64,000 nucleotides of DNA. Origin: Carpediemonas membranifera (Eukaryota > Fornicata). Both the position numbers and the translations under genes were made by a program. Every line of letters begins with the position of its first letter. Position 1 is the first letter of the stretch. The notes under the pieces were generated by a model. It was not told where the DNA came from. It saw nothing but the letters and a program-made list of their open reading frames with translations, and searched no databases. Positions 10,055 to 20,689 of the stretch are shown in pieces. The stretch is taken from assembly GCA_019828565.1 (NCBI GenBank), contig JAHDYR010000034.1:62001-126000 (forward strand), read 5' to 3'.

Positions 10055-11743
10055 CTACCACAATCAAATTGTGGACGATAACTATTAATCTATTGGAAAA
10101 TGATTGCGGCGACATTTGCGATACCGCGTCATACAGCTATACTGGTTCATTGCTCAAAGTGGCAGGGGACATTTTGTATTTCCATAACATAAAATGCGCA
10201 GTCGGCGAGCTTGCCGGAAACCCTTCTGGCTGAGCAATACCTTGGAGTTGGCTAACGATCGACGTGAGAGTTAAGAGGGTTAACGAACAGTTTAAGGCTC
10301 GAGACGGACGGGTCCATACGGGTGTTGTTCAACTCGCAGTACCGCCCCTCGTCTTCGGGGACGAGATCGGCCATTTCGACGGACTCACACAGTTTTGGGA
10401 ATTGCCCGATTAGACCAGAAGAAGATGGGCCCCTCGAGGGCCCAAACTGACCAGTGGCCTTTATCAATCATGTTCTGCTTACAGTAGCCTTAATTGGTGT
10501 CATTTACTGCCTCTCATGTGAGATTAATGTGTGTATCGTCTGCCGCTCTCTCACAGTAGTTCATCATTGAAGTTTCTGGCATCAAATCTTGCGGCTCCTG
10601 CTTCCCAACCGAGTTTGGGAACCATATTGTCCATGGAAACGATTCGAGACGAGTGCAATCCTCATCCCGGGACAACCAGGTGATTGAGACCATCGCCTAC
10701 TCGTCCCGGCCAGATGCCACAGCCAGCAGTGCCGCGTCTGCGAGCACTCGCTTGAACCCGAGGACGGGCTGCAGAAGGCATACTGCTTCATGGACAGCCT
10801 TCATCTGGCTAGCAGCTACACGGCACGAGCTGCCCCCCGACCCTCAGCACGGAGCTGTTCACCATCCTGGTCGGGGAAGTGTGCGCCCTGTCCATCCTGT
10901 GCTCTATGCTATGTGTCGCTATGTGTCGTCGGCCGTCTTCATCACACATGCGGCCCTGAAGCGGGCCCAAGGTCGTTTATCCAGAAAGATATTGAGAGGA
11001 TCATGGCTTCTTGAACATGTTTGCAGCAAATAGGCAGCCAATAAGCCACGTAGACAGTTTCGGTAATGGTCTGAGAATACCGCCAGTTTGTCGATCAGAG
11101 CACCAGATCAAACGTAGAGCACAGCACCTGCGTGCAAGACAAGATCGAAGGCCGCGCGCCGAAGCCTGTGCGCGCTGAGGGGTGCGGCAGAGAGTTCGTG
11201 CCGCTCACCCGCACCGGCAGTCCCAGTAAGCGGGCTGAGTCGTTCGTACTCGAGCAGGCAGCCATCGGGCGACGGTTGGACGTCCCCGGCCTGCGAGGCT
11301 GGCTGCGTCAGCCATCCTCGCCCACCCATGCGCCTTGCTGCCCGAGGCCGAGCTCCGGGTATCGGCGAATGTCGAGGTTCTTGGCCGGGTGGTCGTGCAA
11401 GGAGTGCGAACACCACGCCACACGGGTACTGAAACGATTGGTCTTGGCCATGGTGAAGCACTGCGAGCTGTCCTGGTAGACTTAAATGGCAACAGTATTT
11501 TTTTCCTTACAATTTTGACAGCCTCCGTGGCGGAGGTCGCGATCTGTGCTGCCGATCGGCCTTCCCAGGGGACAAGGTATCGTGGATCAAGGCTCGCCAA
11601 AGCAAACGATATGGATACTTGATGTTGGTTAGTGATCACTGACTCAGGAGAGTTTCTCTTTTCAGTTCTCACGTTAACCGCCACGTGAGCAGATACATGT
11701 CCTTTGCGGTTTATTCTGGGACGCACCCAGTGAAACGCGGCGC
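10055..11743. other. 1.7-kb region without a supported gene
   Basis: Short open frames on both strands, none with a recognisable domain. Around 10,725-10,960 a plus-strand patch has a CxxC pair (QCRVCEHSL) and, in another frame, a hydrophobic run (LFTILVGEVCALSILCSML) followed by basic residues. This could be the worn end of a Cys-rich surface protein gene, but frames do not connect. No start, intron signal or homologue supports a gene. Confidence 0.4.
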
Positions 11744-12337
11744 TTACTTGTGGGTCTTGCGCTCATAGAACTCAAGCTCGCGGCCCTCAAGGAGGTAGCC
11801 GTCGGCACGGCCGCACTGGCCAGGGCGGGAAGAGATCATGGCAAGAAGACGGCCGTTGGCGAACTGGGCCATGAACTTCTCATCGACGGACTTGCCCTCG
11901 CGGCGAGACTCGCGCTTGGCCTTCCAGCCCTCGGACTTGTTGGTGACATCGGTGGCGGTGTCCTCCTTGCCCTCAAGCTGAACGCCGTACTTCTGCTCGT
12001 AGAAGGCACGGAAGGGGGTGGCCTCGACGTAGCAGATAGTTCCCTTGGTGAGGGTCTTGGTACGGACGAGCTCGTTGGAAGTGGCGTTGTAGGCGACCTC
12101 GAGGATGCGGACCTTGCGGGCGCAGACCTCAGTGGCCCAGGAGAAGTTGCCGCTGTCGAGACGAAGAGCGCGGAACTTCTGGTTGCCACCGCGGCCAGTG
12201 ACGACGGTGGTCTTCTTGGCGCCGAGCTTGGTGTTAGCAGCGGGACGGCCAATGCAGTGGCGACGCTTGGAGAACCAGCGGGTCACGCGACCACCAGTGT
12301 TCTTGCGCTTGTGAACGGAATCACGGGAGATAGCCAT
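11744..12337 (-). CDS. Small ribosomal subunit protein eS8
   Basis: Structural protein of the 40S ribosomal subunit. The 197-residue frame starts MAISRDSVHKRKNTGGR and contains the family blocks GRPAANTKLGAKK, RALRLDSGNFSWATE, YNATSNELVRTKTLTKGTI and the C-terminal SRPGQCGRADGYLLEGRELEFY. Length is normal and it is intronless within the CDS. The 5' flank reads TTACTCAG directly before the ATG, resembling a splice acceptor, so a 5' UTR intron is possible. It is followed on the same strand by the eL19 gene upstream at 13.3 kb; the spacer 12338-12685 holds no gene. Confidence 0.97.
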   Translation of the reverse strand: MAISRDSVHKRKNTGGRVTRWFSKRRHCIGRPAANTKLGAKKTTVVTGRGGNQKFRALRLDSGNFSWATEVCARKVRILEVAYNATSNELVRTKTLTKGTICYVEATPFRAFYEQKYGVQLEGKEDTATDVTNKSEGWKAKRESRREGKSVDEKFMAQFANGRLLAMISSRPGQCGRADGYLLEGRELEFYERKTHK

Positions 12338-12685
12338 CTGAGTAAGAAATGGAGAGAGAACGTCTGCAAGCTGATACTATAGGATGAAACATGGTCATCT
12401 ATCGCAATTCCAGCACACAGGCGGTTGTAATTACACACAACGCTTCGAAATACCTCGCAGAGGATCAACAAAGGTTTTCTTCTCGATGCAAAAATGGTCT
12501 GAATTGAAAAAAACAACCCCAACAGGAGAATTATTGTCGCTTGATGTGCAAGGGTACTGCAGAAGCGTTGCACATTCACTACTGGACATCAATCCGTAAC
12601 TTTTGGTCACCCATGACAAGCGGAAAGACAATGGGGACAGCTTACCCAACCAAACTGAAGAACGATAAACTGAGATCGATGGTAT

Positions 12686-13288
12686 TTAAAGCTTACCGGC
12701 AGCGTAGGCAATACGGCGGGCCTCGAGGCGCTGGAGCTTACGGGCACGGGCAGCGGCGGCGGCCTCACGGCGAGCCTGCTGCTGCTCCTGGAGCTGGCGA
12801 GCGCGCTCACGCTCGGTACGCTCAGTCTGAATGTGCTCAACAAGGACGCGCTTGTTCTTGAACACGTTACCCTTGGCCTTCAGGTAAAGCTCCTTGTGGA
12901 GGTGGCAGTCGATCTTGCCGTCATCACGGTAGGTGGCGAGAAGGCGGCGAAGAACGCGGGTGCGGCGGACCCAAAGGCACTTGGTGGGCATGCGAGCCTC
13001 ACGAGTACCGGAACGCTTGCCGAAGCCAGTGTGGCGGCCCTTTGCCTTGGCCTCAGCACGCTGGCGCACACGGAAGCGGGAGACGCCGTTGATCTGCTTC
13101 TTAACGATAGCGCGGTCCTTGATGAGGCTACGGACGGCCTGGCGGGAGGAAGCCTGGGAAACATCGTTGATCTCGGTGGGATCGATCCAGACACGGTTCT
13201 GGCCACACTTGAGAATGTCAGCGGCAAGGCGCTTCTGAAGCTTCAGTTGAACCTATGTAATAGTTGCAAGCGATAGAAAACGGACCAT
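12686..13288 (-). CDS. Large ribosomal subunit protein eL19, intron immediately after the ATG
   Basis: 60S ribosomal protein. Exon 1 is only the ATG (13286-13288) and exon 2 runs 13252-12686, 189 residues in all. The 33-nt intron (13253-13285) starts GTCCGT and ends TTACATAG. Splicing gives [19 protein letters not shown], matching the plant-type eL19 start [11 protein letters not shown]. Later family blocks are [36 protein letters not shown] and [19 protein letters not shown] nearby upstream ATG (MALIRES...) has a good GTGAGT donor, but its phase does not fit any acceptor, so I reject it. Confidence 0.9.
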
Positions 13289-13497
13289 TCTTTCGTCGAC
13301 TCACGGATAAGAGCCATTTTTGACAATTGGGAGAAAACCTGAAATGAGAAAATGGCCCGGTCTACCTGGGCTGCGCAGTACAGCACGAATGAATAGATGA
13401 CATGTAGTTGCTTTGTTTCGTTAACTCTGTAGCGCGCCAAAGCAATATTCGCCGAAGACTGTCTCGCGACAGGTCGACCCCATCATCGCTCTAAATC

Positions 13498-14772
13498 TTA
13501 ATTTACCATGGCCTGAACCTCACTGCTGAGGCTGCACTCCAGCTCTCTGACAGCACCTGTCTCTGCTTTGATGATTTTCTTCAGTCCAGCAATATCTGTG
13601 CTGAGTGTCTCGATCTGCGCCAAAATATTGCGGATTCGGCCTTCCTCAATCTCTCTTTCAACTTCTAAATCGTGTATAGTCGTATTAGGTTGGGTTTCGA
13701 CGAAATACTGCGGCGGGAGCACCACCTCGACGCAAGGCCGGAGTGCTGGGACACTTACGGGGGCGGGAGGGGTGGGGTCGACAGTGCCAAGAGAACTGCA
13801 GCAGACTTCAAAGACACGAGTCTTGTTCAGTTCAGTGTCGCGGCCCTCGGGTTGGACTGACCGCTTGATGGCCTCGTATTCCGGCCCAAGGATCCTTGTC
13901 GCGGCTGTTGACTCGTCGGTGTTCAGTGCATCTATCGCTGCATCGACAATGTTGTCGTTCGTGAGCAGCGCCTGCCGGAAGGCCAGTACGGATCCGTCCT
14001 GGGCCACGCAGGCGGACGTGAACGTCTCGCACAAGTCAGCAAGCCTTGCTAGCCGCGGCATGGGACTGAGAAGCGAGGCGAGTACAGAGCTCTCGATAGG
14101 GTGTCCGTACCGGGTGGCGCGGAGGGCGGCCTCAAGAGGGTCCGTGGGTGGCAGCCGGACCTCCGCAGAGTAGGTGATCCTGATGCCCCGGTTTCTGTTC
14201 ATGAAGCCCGACGAGAGCATGAAGAACCTATGCCGGGGGCCGAGCACCGCCACCCTGCGGTGCGGGGCAGCAAGCGAAATCTCCACCGTCGTCTGCACGG
14301 TGTGGGCGTCGTCAACGTGAACCACCGCTAGTGTCACCGCCACCACAGCCCGTCGCTCGTACCGTGGCCGCGGGGACACTTTGATCCCGACAGCGACGTT
14401 GCTGTAGTACCCCGGCCCTTGGTGGCGGGGGTCCACCTGGAGCTCGACGGTGCAGTCGGACAGCCCGGCAGTCACAGAGTCGACGTTCCGGCTGTCATAC
14501 GAGAGCAGGATGTCACCGGCCACGGGCTCATCCGTGGTCGGCGGGACGGTGGATAGGATGGCAGCGACGGCATGGTTCGGGATCAGGGAGCGGCGCATGA
14601 TGTAGTGGCGGCAGCAAGGGCAAGTTGGCACTGTCATTGTGGATTCCAGCACCTGTCTGATGCAGGAGCGGCAGAATGTGTGGCCGCATTCGAGCAGCAC
14701 GGGGTCTTGAAACGTATCAAAGCATATTGGGCACGTGCAGTGTTCAGAAAGGAAGTCTTCTGACGAATCCAT
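13498..14772 (-). CDS. RING-finger protein, probable E3 ubiquitin ligase
   Basis: A 424-residue protein. Residues 13-55 form a C3HC4 RING: CPICFDTF, then CGHTFCRSCI, then CPCCRHYI. This is the class that binds E2 enzymes and transfers ubiquitin. The middle (about 90-330) has beta-rich sequence without a recognised fold. A C-terminal coiled coil (about 375-424, EREIEEGRIRNILAQIETL) resembles the helix pair of TRIM-like proteins. ATG 14772 is used; the open frame extends four codons upstream only through a TTG. Substrate unknown. Confidence 0.8.
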   Translation of the reverse strand: MDSSEDFLSEHCTCPICFDTFQDPVLLECGHTFCRSCIRQVLESTMTVPTCPCCRHYIMRRSLIPNHAVAAILSTVPPTTDEPVAGDILLSYDSRNVDSVTAGLSDCTVELQVDPRHQGPGYYSNVAVGIKVSPRPRYERRAVVAVTLAVVHVDDAHTVQTTVEISLAAPHRRVAVLGPRHRFFMLSSGFMNRNRGIRITYSAEVRLPPTDPLEAALRATRYGHPIESSVLASLLSPMPRLARLADLCETFTSACVAQDGSVLAFRQALLTNDNIVDAAIDALNTDESTAATRILGPEYEAIKRSVQPEGRDTELNKTRVFEVCCSSLGTVDPTPPAPVSVPALRPCVEVVLPPQYFVETQPNTTIHDLEVEREIEEGRIRNILAQIETLSTDIAGLKKIIKAETGAVRELECSLSSEVQAMVN

Positions 14773-15128
14773 GTGTTGAAGCAAACAGAGTATTTCTGAT
14801 CATCGTCGTGTCGCTCGCGCTGTGTCAGCACAGAAATTTTTTCTTGCACGGTCAACACTGATGCCATAGTGCCCCAAGGCCATCCTGAAACCTTGTTGAC
14901 TAGCCCAGCCCCCAGTACTGGAACTCTCGCAAAATCATTTCTCAGGGGCCCTGGTCAAGGTTGGTCCGCATCTACCAATCGTCCGGTGATGGAAAGGCAC
15001 TTAGCGATCCCAGTGTGGCAGACACCGCTTCAATGACCGATTCGTTTTACCCTGACATCGCTGATCTGGAATAGTGTTGACGCGGCAAGACCAGCAGGCA
15101 AACCTGCACAGACGCACAGAGCTTTCTT
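14773..15128. other. Divergent intergenic region between the RING and XDH-like genes
   Basis: 356 bp shared by two divergently transcribed genes. No ORF, RNA gene or repeat is seen; promoter functions for both genes must lie here. Confidence 0.5.
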
Positions 15129-18100
15129 ATGGCCTCGAAGATCACCTTCTTCCTGAACGGAAAAAGAACTGTGCTTAGAAACCCTTCCGTGAACATGAGT
15201 CTTGCTGATTACCTCCGCACCGACGAGGTCCGCCTTATGGGCACCAAGCATGGTGATCAGGATGGCTACACTGGCGCTGATAACGTTGTTGTTGCTCACT
15301 ACGACTCTTATCAGGAGAGGACTATCTATCGTACCGTTTCTGCGGTTCTCACTCCTCTCGTGGCCGTCGACCAGCGCTCCGTTATTACTGTTGAGGGCCT
15401 CGGCACCATCGAGAAACTGCACGCTATCCAGGAGCGCATGTACAACTGCTCTGCCACTCAGTGCGGCTTCTGCTCCGGCGGTTTTGTGATGTCGATGTAC
15501 TCGCTTCTCCGCAACAACGAGCACCCTAAGGTCGCCGACATCGAGGAGGCCCTCGACGGCAACGTCTGCAGATGCACTGGCTACCGCCCCATTGCCGCTG
15601 CCATTGCTGCGTATGCCGAGGACGTCCCCGCTGACTACTTCGAGAAGATGAACGTCCCCGTGCTCGACTCCGAGCGCTTCGACGCCGCCCATGAACCCGC
15701 CCTCCCCCGTGAGCTCGACGGCAAGGCCCTCCGGGAGCTGGATGTCGTCTACGAGGAGGAGGACGCCGAGCTGAACGTCGTCGGCACCGCCACGTGGGTC
15801 CGCCCAGCCACGCTCAAGCACCTGCTCAAGCTGCACGACGGCAAGTCCCTCATTGTTGGCGGCTGCACCCGTGTGAAGCCGACATTCCGCCACCTCGGCC
15901 GCTACATCGAGACGAACAACGTCCCCGAGCTCAACGTGCTCGGCGTGAAGGGCGACGAGCTTGTCATCGGCGCCGCCACCACGGTCCAGCGCCTCGCCGA
16001 CGAGCTGACCCAACTGAGCGAGGACGACACCCAGCCCGTGTGGGGCGCCCTCTCGACCCACCTCCGCCGCACCCTCAACCAGGCCCTCCGCAACATGGCC
16101 ACCATCGGCGGTGAGCTGTGCGCGGCTGACCGCGACGACGCCATTATCGCCCCGCTCATCGCCCTTGGCGCCCAGGTGACGCTGACCGCGGCCGCCGGCG
16201 AGCGCGTCGTGCCCCTCGAGGACTTCATCCGCGGTGTCGACACCACGCAGTGCCGTAAGCTCGAGGTCGTCCGCCACGTCGCCATCCCGCTCCCCCGCCC
16301 CGGCACGGCCCTCTTCGTCCACGTCGGGTCCCGCCGCAAGACATCGTCCGTGCCCTTCTTCGTGAGCGCCCTGGCCCTCACTGCGGCCGACGCGGTCGTA
16401 TCCGCGGCCTCGTACATCGTTAGTGGCTGCCCCGAGGTCCTCTACACCCGCGTCCAGGCCGTCGAGAAGGCGCTTGTCGGGGCCACCCTCAACGACACCA
16501 CCGCCGCTCGTGTGCTCGAGGCGGGCTACATGCAGGAGCAGTGGGGCAAGGCCAGCATCGTCCCCGACGTGATCCCGGCCCGTGCCCGGCTGGGCGGCGT
16601 CGCGGCGTACATGGGCGTGCACCAGTGCGCGGCCCTGCTCGGCATGGGCAACGGCCTGACAGACCTCGACGAGGTGTGCCTGTCCATCGCCGACAGACGC
16701 GAGCACAAGCTACCCCTGACGATCCGCAAGAGCCCCGCCGCCACGATGAAGCACGTGGGCCGCCCGATCCGGTCGAAGAACGACAAGGCCAAGTGGACGG
16801 GGACGTGCACGTTCCCCTCGGACCACACGGCCGAGCGGACGCTGCACGGCGCCTTCGTGTACTCCCCCGTCCCCCACGGCATCCTCAACAGCATTGACAC
16901 ATCCGCCTGCGCCACAGTGACCGGCTTCCACTCCGCCGTCACCGCCGCTGACATCCCCGGGATGAACCAACACTCGGGCATCATGACGGATACCAAGGTC
17001 TTCGTCCCCGTCGGGCAGGAGGTGACCTGCACCATGCAGCGCGTCGCCATGTGCCTCGCCGAAACACCCGCGGCGGCATACAGAGCGGCCGAGCTCGTGC
17101 AGCTGGACATCACGCCGCTCCCCGCCCTGCTGTCGATCAAGGAGGCCATGGAGGCCAACTCATACCACAACCTGTGTGGCGTCGATGAGCGCGTCATCAA
17201 GTTGGGTGACGTCGAGCGTGGGTTCGCCGAGGCCGACCACGTTGTCTGGGGCGAATTCACTATGGCCGGGCAGGACCACTTCTACATGGAGACACACACG
17301 TGCCAGGTCGTGCCGATCCAGGACAACCAGTTCCGCGTCCAGTCGTCCACTCAGAACCCCTCGAAGGTCCAGTTCGACATCGCCACCGCCCTCAACATCC
17401 CCAACTCGGACGTCCACGTCGAGGTCGACCAGATCGGTGGCGGCTTCGGGGGCAAGCAGGACCGCCCCTGCATTCTAGCCACCGCCGCTGCCGTCGCGTC
17501 AAAGCACTGTGGCCGCCCTGTCCGCATGCAGCTCCGCCGCACGGAGGACATGGCGATGTCGGGCGGCCGGCACCCGTTCCATACGGAGTTCAAGGTCGGT
17601 CTGACCCGCGAGGGCAAGTTCACCGCCATTACCATGCTGTCCACGTGCGACGGCGGCAACGTGTTCGACGTGACGGCCCCCGTACTGGACAAGTGCACGT
17701 TCCAGGCCGGGTCGACGTACTACATCCCGAACATGCGCGTCGAGGGCCGCGCGGCCAAGACCAACCACGTGACCAACACTGCATTCCGCGGGTTCGGCGG
17801 CCCCCAGGCGACGATGATCATCGAGGCGATCGTAGACCACGTTGCCCGGGAGACGGGCATCGACGGATTCGAGCTGCGCGACAAGAACATCCTGCAGCCG
17901 GGCGACCGCATGCTGACGGGCACGTACATCAGCACGAACTACGCCGAGGGCCTGCCCCGCCGGATCTGGGACGAAATCATCGCCTCTTCCGAGTACAAGA
18001 CGCGCCGCGCGGCCGTCGACGAGTTCAACCGCCAGCACAAGTTCCTCAAGCGCGGCATCGCCGTGACGCCCTTCAAGAACGGCTCCCTCTTCGAGGACGA

Positions 18101-19041
18101 CTTCATGAACCAGGCCAGCGCCGCCGTCAACGTCTACCGTGACGGCACCGCCACCGTCTGCCACTCAGGGGTCGAGATGGGCCAGGGTCTGCACCAGAAG
18201 CTCGCCCAGGTTGCCGCCGACGCCCTCCGCATCGACATCTCCGCGGTCCGCGTGATCGCGACCGACACCGCCAAGTGCCCCAACACGCAGCCAACCGCGG
18301 CCAGCTCCGGCCAGGGTTTGTCCCCACCCCCCAGCTCACACAGACATCAACGGGCCCGCCGTCAAGAAGGCGTGCGAGGAGATCGCCGGCCGCCTCGAGC
18401 CCCTCCGCCGCGACAACCCCGACAAGTCCTTCGCCGATATCTGCAACATCGCCTACTTCACGCGCGTCGACATGGGCGCCCGTGCGTTCCACATCCTGCC
18501 CTCGATCCACTGGCAGTGGGACTTCACCGACGCCAAGAACCACAGCGGGTACACGGGCTACTACTACGACTATGGCGCCTGTGTCGCCGAGGTCGAGCTC
18601 AACACCCTCACCGGCGACCACCGCGTGGTGCGGTGCGACCTGCTCGAGGATGCGGGCCTGCCCATGAACCCGATCCACGACTTCGGCCAGATCGAGGGCG
18701 GGTTCACACAGGGTCTTGGCCTCTTCCTCGGCGAGTACGCCTTCCTCAACGAGGGCCACTTCGTCGACTACGATTCGAAGCACTACGCCGTGCCGATGCT
18801 GACGGAGGTCCCGACCGAGCTCCACACGACCATGCTCGACGAGGCCCCCTGCGAGGGCACCATCCACCAGGCCAAGAACACCGCCGAGGCCCCCCTCCTC
18901 CTTGGTGCAGCCGCCGCCATCGCCCTGAAGAACGCCGTCGCGGAGTCCCGTAAGGCTGAGGGCCCGATCAACATGCCGTGCCCCTATACGCCCGGTCACG
19001 TCATCGAGGCCCTCCCCCGCCCTGTTCTGCTCGAGCAATAA
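15129..19041 (+). CDS. Xanthine dehydrogenase-family molybdoenzyme lacking one 2Fe-2S ligand set, one 28-nt intron
   Basis: Exons are 15129-18315 and 18344-19041 (1294 residues). The 28-nt intron begins GTTTGT and ends CTCACACAG. Layout follows xanthine dehydrogenase: Fe-S domains, FAD-type domain, then the molybdopterin domain. The second 2Fe-2S cluster is intact (CGFCSGGF and NVCRCTGYRP). The plant-ferredoxin-type cluster is not. Where the family has CGEGGCGAC this protein reads DQDGYTGAD, and the later NAC motif reads SAV, so all four Cys ligands are absent. The FAD segment (VGGCTRVKP, IGGELCAAD) is also off consensus. The Moco half is well kept: GQDHFYMET, GGGFGGKQDR, FRGFGGPQ, GVEMGQGLH, and the catalytic Glu in NTAEAPLLL. 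It probably hydroxylates an aromatic heterocycle, but its electron exit route must differ. Confidence 0.9.
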
Positions 19042-19071
19042 TCATTAAACTGCACATTTACATAATACCAT

Positions 19072-20370
19072 TTACAACCCCGGTCTACACTCCCACACGG
19101 ACGCCGGGTGGACGCGGATGCCCTGATCCCCGTCCATCTTGAGGTCCGCCCAGTGGGGGGCGGGCATCGCCATGTACGGCACCCAGGGGCACGGGGGCGG
19201 GGCGGCGAAGGGCACGGCGGGGTCTAGCGTGTGGGCGATGACGGCCAGCCGCTCCCGGTGCTCGCTGAGGACCGCCCGGGCGAACGGGTTGAACCGCAGC
19301 AGGGCCCGCTCGAACTCGGGGAAGCGGAGGAAGCGGGCCTGCCCGTCCAGCACGGTGACACGGTGCATGCGGCGGAAGAAGCCGGGGTCGCCGCAAAGCT
19401 CCCGGACTGCACCGAAGTGGCGGGCATACACCTGGGGCGACGGTTTGCTGCAACCGACAACGAGGGGATAGCGCGCCCGGAGCTCGTGTTTGACCTCCTT
19501 GATCACGGCATAGTTCGAGAACAGCTTCGTCTTCAGGTCCACGTACAGCAGGCCGAAGCCGACGTCGGGGTGGGCGGCACGACCGAGGGGCTCGAGCGGC
19601 TTCATCGACGTCCCGCCGGGGTGCCGCCGGACCCGGATAGACTGCCGGCGGGGCGTGCCCAGCGTGCGGAAGGCGGGCAGGGCCATCACGGCAGTCACAA
19701 TGTCGCCCGTCACTGCTGTGGGATCCAGCCGGACCTCGCCCAGCTTCTCGCCGACCTGCGCCAGGATCACGACGAACGGCAGCGACACTGAGACGGTCAC
19801 CGGGGGCTCGCCGTCAGAGCAGGGTACGGGCGACGGCTCGACATCTTCACAGCGCTCCTCGTGCGGAGACTCAGGCTCCAGGGCTGCCGGGGGCGGGGCG
19901 ACCTTGTCTGAGGCCGTGGCGCGGCTCTCTTTGAAGCTTAGGCGGGGCGTGGTCGACCGGGATCGGGGCTCGATCAAGAAGTCCCTGGAGCTGCTCAGGT
20001 TGCGGACCGGCGGCGGCGAAGGGCTCTGGAGCTGGGTCTTTCGGGGAAGAATGGCCATGGGCACCTGGGGCATTGCGACAACGGACTTCTTGACCTGGGC
20101 AGCGGCGGACTTGGCATTCTGCTTCGCTGGAACTATCCCGGCTGGCATTAGTGCCATTGCTACAGGCGGCTTTTTTCCACCAGTGACATGAGTGGCTGCT
20201 GGAACTGGAGGCCGAGAAACCGAGAGCCCTAACGTGTTTTGCGCCCCTTCGTCTTCCCACATCTGTCGCGCTCGCTTAGCTTCAATAGAAACTGCTTCCA
20301 GCATATCTTGTAGGTTTGGTGGTTGAGGAACCATCGATAAACTTGCGTGGCTGTCGGCCGGTGACGACAT
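19072..20370 (-). CDS. Hypothetical protein, 432 residues
   Basis: I do not recognise a family. The N-terminal half is low-complexity, rich in Pro, Ala and Ser, with PxxP stretches (SPSPPPVRNL, APPPAALEPESP). The C-terminal half (about residues 195-400) looks globular, with alternating beta-type strands and a basic patch (RRQSIRVRRHPGG). The gene is convergent with the XDH-like gene; the stop codons are 30 bp apart, so 3' ends overlap. ATG 20370 is used since the longer frame begins at TTG. The 36-bp motif at 20419-20454 lies 49 bp upstream. Confidence 0.6.
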   Translation of the reverse strand: MSSPADSHASLSMVPQPPNLQDMLEAVSIEAKRARQMWEDEGAQNTLGLSVSRPPVPAATHVTGGKKPPVAMALMPAGIVPAKQNAKSAAAQVKKSVVAMPQVPMAILPRKTQLQSPSPPPVRNLSSSRDFLIEPRSRSTTPRLSFKESRATASDKVAPPPAALEPESPHEERCEDVEPSPVPCSDGEPPVTVSVSLPFVVILAQVGEKLGEVRLDPTAVTGDIVTAVMALPAFRTLGTPRRQSIRVRRHPGGTSMKPLEPLGRAAHPDVGFGLLYVDLKTKLFSNYAVIKEVKHELRARYPLVVGCSKPSPQVYARHFGAVRELCGDPGFFRRMHRVTVLDGQARFLRFPEFERALLRFNPFARAVLSEHRERLAVIAHTLDPAVPFAAPPPCPWVPYMAMPAPHWADLKMDGDQGIRVHPASVWECRPGL

Positions 20371-20418
20371 TGTTGATGAATCGTTATTTCGCAGGATAAG
20401 GCTCTTCGGCGTGTGCTG

Positions 20419-20454
20419 TTGAAGGGTCAAACAATGTGTTTATACTGCGCAACA
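20419..20454 (-). promoter_or_regulatory. 36-bp motif shared with the S28 gene promoter
   Basis: Near-identical to 7303-7338 on the opposite strand. It sits 49-84 bp upstream of the ATG of the 432-residue gene, in the same orientation relative to its gene as at 7.3 kb. Its inner 21 bp (20430-20450) recur once more at 21866-21886. Confidence 0.5.
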
Positions 20455-20689
20455 CTGCCCTGTCTCCCTCCTACTCACGTCTTAAGTCGGTAGGGAGATC
20501 GTCTTCTCCAGGGCTTCCACAAAGCGTCTTCTTTGTGGACGTCAGCACAGCTGCAAACATCACAATCGCTCACACGTCGTCTCATTGTCTTCTATTCCAC
20601 ATTAAATTCACTTCTACACTTGTATATGCTGGTAATGGTGTTCATCGTCGGCTCTCATATGTCATCTAGTTAGCTAGCCGTTGTCATAT

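Noticed and set aside
10653-11033. Possible Cys-rich surface protein with a membrane anchor
   Set aside because: The CxxC patch and the hydrophobic run are in different frames and no intron connects them.
11108-11726. Overlapping minus-strand frames upstream of eS8
   Set aside because: Composition is that of random GC-rich DNA; no domain or repeat match.
13289-13310. eL19 start at MALIRES with GTGAGT donor
   Set aside because: Exon phase does not match any acceptor that keeps LKLQKRLA in frame.
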